Source: Galaxea fascicularis (Eukaryota > Cnidaria > Anthozoa > Scleractinia > Euphylliidae). Taken from it: 64,000 nt of DNA. Below are positions 55,460 through 64,000 of the stretch, one piece after another. Made by a program: the position numbers and the translations under genes. How positions within the stretch are numbered: the first letter of the stretch is position 1; every line of letters begins with the position of its first letter. The DNA is taken from the NCBI GenBank assembly GCA_948470475.1, contig OX419339.1, positions 5,960,185-6,024,184 of the forward strand, read 5' to 3'. The notes below the pieces were generated by a model, which was not told where the DNA came from, did no database searches, and saw only the letters and a list, made by a program, of their open reading frames with translations.

Positions 55460-56872
55460 TGATTCACTCATATAAAACCAATACTCTTATAAAATTTCAG
55501 TTTTCAATGCTAACAAAGGCACAAGCGAAAGAACAGAAGTCCACATAAATCGCAAACACTGTCCCAAAAAAGGAAGGAAAAGCACAAAACGTAAGGGTGA
55601 GATTCCTCTTTCACCTATGGGTACCCTGTGGTGAGAAAATTCCCTCGCGCTTCCGGTTCCAAGAAAACATTGTACGTGTCATTTCCATATTTGCAAAAAA
55701 GCAACATTCGCTTGTTTGTACAACGAAAGATATTGACCGATTGTGGGGGGAAAAGTCCCTGATGGGCTTTTCATTATAAAACGAACGTTCTTTCGAATAT
55801 GCAACTTAAATTGCCCAGGAAAGCAGAAGGAAGGCTGGATAAATTGCTGTATTCTTGCATATAGAGTTCTGCAGGTAACTAGCTCAGTCTCACTCTGCCT
55901 TCGCGTGTTTTGATTCTAATTTTATGCTGATACATAGCAGTCTGCAGCAGTTAAAGTAGTGACGGCTACGGCAGGGAAAAACTTCCCTTCAATTAGTACA
56001 TGTCGGTTGTATTTTGACGTGTTTTCTATCGTAAACGCGAAGCGGCAGATTAGCATGCAGTCTGTAGTAAACTACTAATCAGCTTTAAGCAGACCTCATT
56101 CTGTTATCATAAACTTTATCAATGATTTACTTAAAGTGTGGAACAACGAATTTCTACCAAGTATCAAGCGGGAGATTAAGGTGGAAATAGAGTTGCTGAG
56201 AACGGCCATCAAGACATTACAGTCAAAATACTCAGCGCGTGCCGCCTCATAGTTTTGATAAACTGCCAATGGACTGCATTATTCGTTTCAAACTTTCAAA
56301 TTTAATCATTCAACCGTAGCCCGAATATGACCTCATTTGAAAGATCAGTTCAGATTGGTTTGTGTTGAAAACTTGATACGGTCTTCACGTGCGAAGGTTA
56401 GTGGTTTTCGTCGAATTTTTTGATAAACAGAAGCCTAAACTATGGTTGAAAACAATGCTGAATTTTTCGAACGGACTTATCCTGAGTGAGGTTGCCGAAA
56501 AAAATCCAAGAGACGCCTCCAGCGTGAAAGGTCAAATGTCAATTATGTAATTTGATCAAGTGGCGTGTTTTTCAACGTACGCAATTCAAACCAAAGAAAA
56601 AGATGTTCAGATCTGGCAAGCTGCAAACAGCGCGGCGGAAAGGCTTTCTTTCAGCAGAGAGTAGCAGCTTTTCTTGTCACACTGTGATTTCGATTCAAGG
56701 CCAATTTTGGGCGTGAACACCGCGCGAAGTGTTCAAGCCACGTGAGTAATAAACCGATCAACAATCGATATTTCAAATGAAGTCACACTCGGGCCGCAGT
56801 TGCATGATTACAATATTCAAATTACTTTGAAAGTTTGAAATGAATAACGCAGTCCGTTCGCATTTAATTTAA
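55460..56872. other. Intergenic, no gene seen
   Basis: No ORF, domain or clear repeat noted apart from the TTAA site where the 608-bp MITE begins. Confidence 0.35.
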
Positions 56873-57480
56873 GGAGGCTCGAAAGGGTTTTTCGTTGATG
56901 AAAGATTGAAAAGAAGGATATTTAATGGTGTAGGCAAACTTGTCTCCTTGGAACTCTATTGTTCGGCTATATTTTAAGGGTGCTTGTGACGTCATATCAG
57001 TTACCATGGCAACGCCCCATGTCTACAAAAAGGTCCTTTAAATGTCAGTTTTTGTAAATTATTTGAAAAACTAATTCGGTGACCTATCGCTTTTATTTCT
57101 TTGTTGGAAAGCTCCCTAAATTCTTTAACTTTTCAGGCAGTATGAAAGAAATTTATCCAGTAGGATTTAAGATATTAAAAAAAAACGCGTTTTTTGGCTT
57201 ACAGAAAATTCCACTAGATAATTTTCCTTGAAACTGTTATATTTGAAGTGCCATCATGAATGGTACGTGTATGCAAATTAAAATCAAGATAGGTCACCGA
57301 GCAAAATTTCAAGCAAAAAGCAAATGTTTTCCGCAGATTTTATTTCCGGTTTTCATGATTTCACGCAGTATTTAACTTCCGGTGTGCTTGATTTTGATTC
57401 ATTCAGCTGACGCGTGCATCTTAGTTATGGTGTATGTAGATTGTGCGCGTGCATGCAGCTAAAAACCCTTTTTAGCCTCC
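56873..57480. mobile_element. TTAA-flanked MITE, 608 bp
   Basis: TTAA on both sides of inverted ends GGAGGCTCGAAAGGGTTTTT and, inverted, GGAGGCTAAAAAGGGTTTTT. Inside, GTGACCTATCGC / GATAGGTCACC form a second inverted pair. Non-coding. Confidence 0.7.
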
Positions 57481-57861
57481 TTAATCAAAACTATTCTTGA
57501 GTAATAGGCGGCACGCACTAAGTATTTTGACTGTAACAGTGTGGGTCAACTCCATCGAAAGTTTCTGTTTTGGCCGCACTCCAATTAAACTATAAACAAA
57601 GCATCAGATGCAACACAATTGGAAACCATGCAGAAATTGCGAGCTTTCAAGGGTAAAAATAAAGAGAATTATACAAACGTTGCGGAAAAGCCCCTCAAAA
57701 ATACCTTACACATTCTTAAACATTGAATTTTACTGACGAGGCACAGAGACTACTTCAAAAATGGTTATGTAATTTGTGTGTACTGTACTTGCTCAAAATG
57801 ACATCATGTTTGACTAAACATTACATTTTTTCACCAGTTCCTTTGCTAAGAACAAGAAGTG

Positions 57862-60083
57862 ATGAAGATATTTGCCATTAATTCCATCACCATCTTCATG
57901 TCGCTCATAGTACTGTTTAACCTGTGCAATACGCCCACTGTTGAGACGGGCCCTGCAGCAGCAGCAGCCTGCATCTTGGCTTGTTGTGGCACTGCCTGTG
58001 CTTCTGCTTCAGCTGTCTGTAAGTTAAATTAAACAGCACAATCTATGGTTTTTAGATTAGTTCATTGTCAAGGGCTTTAGTAACTAATAATCAAGTTCCA
58101 AGTTTATTATAATTTTAAAGTACTAATAATTGCTATTATGAAAGAATCACTGCTAAGCTTGGCGGACAGAGTGAGAAATGAAATTACATCATTTTTATAC
58201 ATTTTTAAAAACGAATGTTCCTGATTAATGCATGTTCTGTACTTATTTTTCTTGTGATATACATTTTTTATTATATGACTAGCTCTGTGAGCAAGTAAGA
58301 TGAACCAAATTCTGCATTGGCTACCCAAGTGGGCAGCATGGAGCTATACTGTCCGCTTGGGAATTTTCTTGCTTGCTCCTGCAAGATCAAAGATCATTTT
58401 TTTGGTGTTTTAAATATCCCATATAATAAATCCTTTATTGACCAATTCAAGTTTGTTCGGTCAAGATGGCTGGATATTGGCCTCACTCTTTTTTTGCATT
58501 TTTATGGAAAAGAACTTGGTCAATATCCAGTCATCTTGACTGAACAAGCTTGGTCAATAAACATATATATTCATTTATATTGAGTTCTGTAAGTGTGATG
58601 TAATAGTTGGTATGCCAACATAATCCTCCTCCTGTTTGAGAATTTGAAGTGAGTAGTCTCATATTTTATCCTTTATAAAGCATGACTTGGGTAATTTCCT
58701 TAGGTCTGGAAGGATACCATTCCATATTATTGCGCCATGTCTAGAAAAAGATTGACTTGATGGGTTAATTAAGGTGGCTCAAAACAATTCCCAGCACTTT
58801 CCTAGACGTAGATTTTGATGGGTCATTATTACCACTCTTTATCAGGTGATGTTACAGTCGTGGTATCAAAAAACTGCCCAATCATTGGTGAATACGTTGG
58901 TATTATTTTCGCGACGTTATAGATTACCATAGCAACACTGTGACCTGCTAAAAACACCCTTAATTTCAGCTTTAAGCGCTTATATTTTAAAAACGGCACA
59001 GTGAATTTTTTTCTTATTACAGAATTTTGATAAGCAGGATAAGATGCAACTTTGAGCAAAGTTTAAACAAATTCTGTACATGGGGTTCAGAGCCACCTTA
59101 AATTTTCGAAAATTTGAGGTGGCTCTGAACTCCATGTACGGAATTTATTTTAACTTTGCGAAAAGTTGCATCTCATCCTGCCTATTAAAATTCTATAATA
59201 ACAAAAAATTTAACCTTGCCATTTTTGACATATAACCGCTTAAAGCTGAAATTAAGGGTGTTTTTAGCAGGTCATAGTGTTGCTATGGTAACCTATAGTG
59301 TCACAAAAATAATACCAACGTATTCACCAATGATTGGGCAGGTTTTTGATACAATGATTATAGCATCAACTGATAAAGAGTGGTAACAATGACCCATCAA
59401 AATCTATGTCTTGGAAAGTGCTGGAAACTGTTTTGAGCCACCTTAACCTGGAATATTAAGTCTAGAGATTGCTGGCGGTAGAAAATCTTGTGTTGTACGA
59501 AATGTATGTCCCTCATAGAATTGAAAAGATTAGATATATTACAGGGTGATGAGTTATTGAAGACATCATGTATTAAAATCGGGCACTGATTTAAAGCAAG
59601 CTAATTGATTAAAACATCATGATTCGTGTGCCATAAGCAGTCACCTATAAAGGAGACACATTTGTCAACTGTTTCACTCTTCAAAAGACAATAACTGTAA
59701 ATGATTTGAAAATACAGGGGTTCACCTAAAGTACAGATAATCCTTGTGATGCTAAACTATGCTGTTATCTTTATCAGGAAAATCAATTTTTATATACATA
59801 GACTTGGTTGATTCTTGGTCATGTGCATGTATCGACACAACTGAATACAATTCTACAGGTGTTAACTGCACCAAATACAACAGCAATATACAGTATATTA
59901 TAACGAAGCACTTTAATAATGTCTGGTCCCTACCATATTTGTTTTCCTGCAGGTCTTCCCCTTGGCGCAGCAACTGGTATATTTGGACTCCTAGCTGCAA
60001 CTGGATGTTTCATGGCTGCAGGAGGAGGGTGTGCTGCTTGTGTTAGTTTGTGCCTCCCTACAGCGTCTCTTCCAACTCCATAG
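57862..60083 (+). CDS. Small cysteine/alanine-rich secreted protein, two exons
   Basis: Exons 57862-58018 and 59953-60083, joined by GT (CTGTCT|GTAAGT) and AG (TTTTCCTGCAG), phase 1, giving 95 residues. Residues 1-22 are a convincing signal peptide (KIFAINSITIFMSLIVLFN). The mature part has nine cysteines at 37, 41, 42, 46, 53, 71, 79, 82 and 86, set in Ala/Gly-rich sequence (TGPAAAAACILACCGTAC; GCFMAAGGGCAACVSLC), with a hydrophobic middle (LPLGAATGIFGLLAATG) and a PTP end. I recall similar uncharacterised small Cys/Ala-rich proteins in invertebrates but know no function. The clean splice signals, retained frame and signal peptide argue for a real gene. The intron holds an inverted MITE pair. 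Confidence 0.75.
58773..59442. mobile_element. Two TTAA MITEs in inverted head-to-head array
   Basis: 58773-59097 and 59118-59442, 325 bp each, are inverted copies. Each begins and ends with GGTGGCTC / GAGCCACC. TTAA flanks the outside (58769-58772, 59443-59446) and follows the left copy (59098-59101). The 20-bp junction is TTAAATTTTCGAAAATTTGA. In the intron of the small cysteine-rich gene. Confidence 0.85.
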
Positions 60084-61356
60084 ACTCCCAAACGGAAAGG
60101 ACTGTTAAATTTAAAGATGAAAGCAATCTACAGTAGTTAAATCCACTGCTTGTGTGCTCTAGAGCTATTTTGTATATACTATCCCAAGCTAGGTAGTCTC
60201 GCTTAGTGTTGGATATTGGACTCTATGCTGTACATGGTTGATTCCAGGTATTCCGATATGGATTCTGTAATTGGCTGGCTGCATTACTAGATCTGGGCGT
60301 TCTGGATTTAAAGCCCAGGAGTCTCAGGATTTCTTAGATCCTCAAATCTGGACACCTTACATGGGATGAGTGTATACATACCTTGAAAACGAATTAATTA
60401 ACCTATCAACACTTGAACTTTGACCTGTAGCTAAACTGTGTCATAGGCCCTTGCAACACACTGGTCACACGACTGTTAATTGGTAAATGTGAAGCTATTA
60501 GAACTAATAGAATTCTAGAATGCAAATTTTCGGAGAAATACCACCTGAGTAAGGTCAAGATTTTATGACTATTTCAAAGCTCGAGCATTTCATACTTAAG
60601 CAGCAAAAGAAGCATTAATTGCCCCGAGGGATTTCTCATACTGTAATTAATACACTAAGTTAGATTCTTGAACTTACTTAAGGTAGAACGAGGGAAAATA
60701 AAATTGAGCAAGTCTGGAATTTTGAGACTTGTAGATTGCAATCCTCTGTATAATTTAATTTCTGAAAAACTGACATAATAAAATGGGCTGAATCATCCTG
60801 TTTACGAAAAAGAGGTCACATGAAATTTGCAGATGGCCTCTTCAACTACCTAAAGCTAAGCAAGCTTTACTCAAATTGTCTGTAAAAACCAGAGAAAACA
60901 AATTTCATGTTCTAAATGTGAATTAGTTAATCTGAATGAACTCGCCTCTGCCTCAGATTATGAACCCAGCTACTGTGATGGAACACATCTTGGGTGACAC
61001 AGCTTTGTTGTGTACCAAGCGTGGTCGCTTACGATTGAGTTGACTTCAGTGTATATTCTTCAATTAAGAACAAAATACTGTTTTTCTGTCTTTCTTCAAA
61101 GTTTCTGCGCCATTTGAGAGGTATACTGCCAGTAACATCATATGACCTATTACAGTCTTAAACAATTCATCATCTTTTATTTAAAATCACTGTAACATTT
61201 TAAGCTTGCAGTTAACTCTGAAAAAAATTCAGCAGCTGACTGTTTAGGTGGTTCTTTGTTACTAGATCTTCTTATCCTCCAACTATGAGAAATTTATTAT
61301 GAAAACAGAAATATAATTCTTTCGTATCGCTAATTCCCTTAAATTCTAGAAAAATT
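60084..61356. other. Intergenic, no gene seen
   Basis: The 3'UTR of the cysteine-rich gene and AT-rich sequence up to the truncated retroelement. No further feature recognised. Confidence 0.35.
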
Positions 61357-62762
61357 TCCACATACATCAAAGACAGTACACACGCACTAGAAATTTTCCG
61401 CGATTTCAGTTTCTCCGGTCAAGACGAACTTATTTTCACCATGGACATTACATCTCTGTACACAGTCATTCCCAATAGCGAAGGTCTTCAAGCACTTAAA
61501 CACTTTTTTGATCAACGCACTGTCAAAGGACCAAGCTCGGAAACGCTACTCCGCCTTGCCGAACTAGTTCTAACACTTAATTTTTTTTCATTCGCCGGCA
61601 ACTATTACAAACAAATTAATGGTGTGGCGATGGGCACTAGAATGGGACCTAGTTATGCCAATCTTTTTGTAGGATATGTTGAACACCAATTTTTTAATCA
61701 GTACAACGGCCCGAAACCTGAACTCTACGGCCGCTACATTGACGATTGCATCGGCGCTACTTCATCCAGCATACAAGAACTCGACCAATTTATAACCTCC
61801 GTAAATTCCTTTCATCCGGCTCTTAAATATACCTGGGAAATTTCGGAAACCTCATTGGCTTTCCTAGATATCAAAGTTTCTATTAGTGGCAACGGTTTAT
61901 GTACCAGTGTGCACTACAAACCTACAGATTCTCACAGTTATTTGTTGTATTCATCGTCACATCCATCAGATGTCAAGAACTCCATTCCTTATTCTCAATT
62001 TCTTAGACTTCGACGACTATGTAGTGATGACTCTGATTTCCCCAGCAAATCAGAGGAGATGTGCCAGTTCTTCGAAAAACGTGGCTTCCCTGCCTCTGTG
62101 GTCAAAGCGGGCCATCATCGCGCCCAACAATTTGATCGACAGTCAGCACTACAAACGTCACAAAAGGATGGGAACGACAGAATTCCATTCACCCTCACTT
62201 TCCATCCTCATAATCATGTAGTCAAAAGTATCATTCTCAATAACTTCAAATTACTCCAAAATGATCCCGAGACTGGTAGAATCTTATCGCAACCTCCACT
62301 AATTTCATTCAAACGCGGCAAAAACGTCGGCAACTTTTTAGTTAGAAGCGCATTTAAAACTAACGAGCAACCCGGCACTTTCAAATCGGCGCGCGCTCAC
62401 GATGTAAAACTTGTCAATTCATTCTTAACACTGGCAAAATATCGTGACCTAAGCGATCTGTTAAGATCACTGATCGTTTCAAATGTACCTCCGCAAATGT
62501 CATTTATTGCCTAACCTGCACGTTATGCAATAAATTATACATTGGCGAGTCTGGAAGACAACTAGGCGACCGATTCCGCGAACACCTTCGCGATGTTGAG
62601 AAGAATGACAAGGATGCATCTAAGCCAGCCGCTCGTCATTTTAATCTCCCTAACCACTTTAAACACATCGCTATCTGCGGCCTTTCCCTACATCAAGGTA
62701 CGACGGAAAGCCGTAAGAATCTGGAACAAAAATTCATCTTCCAAATCGGCACGCTTAATTAA
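61357..62762 (+). pseudogene. Penelope-like retroelement, reverse transcriptase plus GIY-YIG nuclease, broken
   Basis: The open frame from 61441 can be read back to STYIKDSTHALEIF at 61357, so it starts inside the reverse transcriptase and is 5'-truncated. Motifs: FTMDITSLYTVIPN (motif A), NGVAMGTRMGPSYANLF (B), YIDD (C), SLAFLDIKVSI (palm end). Near 62395-62402 the frame shifts; the downstream frame carries CKTCQFIL, a TGA at 62445-62447, then CTSANVIYC and the GIY-YIG-type nuclease core LYIGESGRQLGDRFREHLRD, stopping at 62760. The normal NPHG-type end is missing. Such elements insert by target-primed reverse transcription and belong to the genome's own repeats. With the shift and the stop, this copy should be inactive. 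Confidence 0.88.
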
Positions 62763-62891
62763 ATCCCCACGGTACTTATAACGAACGCTTTTCATTTAAC
62801 TAATGTACTCCTATTTTTCACGTTGCCATGTTACCACCAATAGCGTAGCTCCTACTCCACTATAAAAACTACACACAACCCATAATTCCTC

Positions 62892-62940
62892 GATTCGCTC
62901 TGACGAAGGGCTAGCGCTCGAAACGTCAGCTTTTAGAATC
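62892..62940 (+). ncRNA. Hammerhead ribozyme (type I) in the Penelope-like element tail
   Basis: Stem I GATTC-GCT (62892-62899) pairs with AGC (62928-62930) and GAATC (62936-62940) around a TTTTA bulge. Catalytic core CTGACGA at 62900-62906, stem II GGGC-TAGC-GCTC at 62908-62919 (with one extra A at 62907), GAAA at 62920-62923, and the short stem III ACGT palindrome ending in the GTC cleavage triplet 62925-62927. Hammerheads with minimal stem III are known from Penelope-like elements. The extra A before stem II may weaken it. Confidence 0.75.
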
Positions 62941-62957
62941 CCTGTACGGTGGTCAAT

Positions 62958-63338
62958 TTACATTTATCAACTCTGTTTATAATACCAAATTTTTGTGTAC
63001 TACCATCCCCACCGACGCAGCACCAAAGTTTCTTTAGAAACTACCCCCTTCATCCCTGCATGAGTTTTGTTGCATGAAGATATTTGCCTATAAGACGCAC
63101 CTTGACTTTAGATCACATTTGGGGCAACAAGCAATTTCTTTGAGAAAAAATGCTGCACCTTATAACCGAAAAAGTACGATATCTAAACTTGGGACAGGTT
63201 CCCGCCAAATAATGGCCAATCAAATTGGGAATGAACGAACGAACGAAACTTTATTTGACCACGAGCAATTCATCAGCTATTTACAGAATACACAACTAGA
63301 GCTCCATGTAAACCTATGAATTACACTATATTTAAAAG
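62958..63338. other. Short intergenic gap between retroelements
   Basis: The end of the Penelope-like element is somewhere after 62957; then unassigned sequence up to the LINE tail. No gene. Confidence 0.35.
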
Positions 63339-63775
63339 CTACTTTCCGTGAATGCTGTGCCTTCTAGAGCTGCTGATTGTGCGTTTGAACGACCTGAGGG
63401 ATTCCACACACCTAGCCTCACAATGAAGGCTATTCCACAGTGCGGCGCCACTATAACTAAAACTATCTCTGAAATAATCTGTGCATGGCAATCTAAAGTA
63501 ATTATTAAGTTTGTTCTCGGAGCCCCTCAAATTGTAGCTTGTGTTGCGTTCAGAAAATTTTGATGCTAAATACTCCGGGGCTAACCCATGTAGGCATTTG
63601 AATACCATATTGGCCTTTTGTATGTTTCGCTGGTGATCAAGATTTTTCCCCAGAATTTCCGAAAATTGGGCGGCATCAAAGTCATAGAGAACGTTAAAGC
63701 ATGGGCTGCTCCATTCTGCAACGGCAATATTTGCAGCTTGTCTTGCAAAGTTACTCAACAGGTTCCCCAAACAGA
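63339..63775 (-). pseudogene. Non-LTR retrotransposon ORF2 C-terminal tail
   Basis: A minus-strand frame with the typical end of a LINE reverse transcriptase: NMVFKCLHGLAPEYLASKFS, YNLRGSENKL, SFSYSGAALWNSL, SLRSFKRTISS. The N-terminal reverse transcriptase core is absent. A 5'-truncated copy, as usual for these elements; the subfamily (CR1/L2-like or RTE-like) is not decided. The plus-strand ORFs over it are shadows. Confidence 0.75.
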
Positions 63776-64000
63776 ACTACAGTACTTAGTCAAAGTTAGG
63801 TTGTATTAAAGCTTGGTATATAAGATGTAAGGTCGCCTGAGGAACCAGGTGCCTTACACGTTTCATGGCACTGGTTCCAGAAGTGATCTTTCGTTTAGTT
63901 TTTCGAGGGACAATTCCAGCTGAGCCAGAAGGAAAGAGGTTTCCTTTCCTTCTCGCTAGAGAGGGAGATCAAGGAAAGCTGTCACCTCACAGATGATTTA

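Noticed and set aside
61886..62221. Second plus ORF inside the reverse transcriptase
   Set aside because: Out-of-frame shadow of the Penelope-like reverse transcriptase.

Overview
This window looks like nuclear DNA of an animal, most likely an anthozoan cnidarian and probably a reef coral. The reasons are many-exon genes with GT-AG introns and animal orthologues, tRNA-derived SINEs, a very high density of short inverted-repeat transposons, a Penelope-like retroelement with a hammerhead ribozyme, and tandem intronless arylsulfatases. The taxon is an inference. Only the gene content and repeats are read directly, and exon models were assembled by hand from splice signals and remembered family sequences.

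Layout. 1-10000 (minus): ADCK5, a mitochondrial ABC1/UbiB-type atypical kinase, 11 exons in view, with its C-terminus beyond the left edge. 10001-10153: a short divergent promoter. 10154-19527 (plus): a complete 9-exon NUDT21 (25-kDa subunit of cleavage factor Im, which selects mRNA 3' ends). 21431-27075: two tandem intronless arylsulfatase B-like genes (plus) whose last 600 bp are identical, separated by a pogo-like MITE and an orphan 216-codon ORF. 28225-36767 (minus): a complete 10-exon CYC1 (cytochrome c1 of respiratory complex III). 38252-45201: a perfectly homogeneous array of 278 copies of a 25-bp unit. 45202-57861: a repeat-rich stretch with no convincing gene, only a few exon-like fragments. 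57862-60083 (plus): a two-exon gene for a 95-residue cysteine/alanine-rich secreted protein, absent from simple ORF calling because an intron of about 1.9 kb splits it. 61357-62957 (plus): a decayed Penelope-like element (reverse transcriptase, GIY-YIG nuclease, hammerhead ribozyme). 63339-63775 (minus): the tail of a non-LTR retrotransposon.

The genes do not form one pathway. ADCK5 and CYC1 are both mitochondrial, NUDT21 is a nuclear RNA-processing factor, and the arylsulfatases are secretory/lysosomal. Several start codons sit in an AAnATGGCGG context that resembles a YY1 site. Most of the remaining DNA is explained by MITEs (TTAA-, TA-, TAA/TTA-, AGTA- and AATAT-flanked), SINEs and foldback repeats. 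The points most worth checking are the 25-bp array, the small cysteine-rich gene, the hammerhead ribozyme, the GCCCGGGC-palindrome MITE, and the concerted evolution of the arylsulfatase pair.
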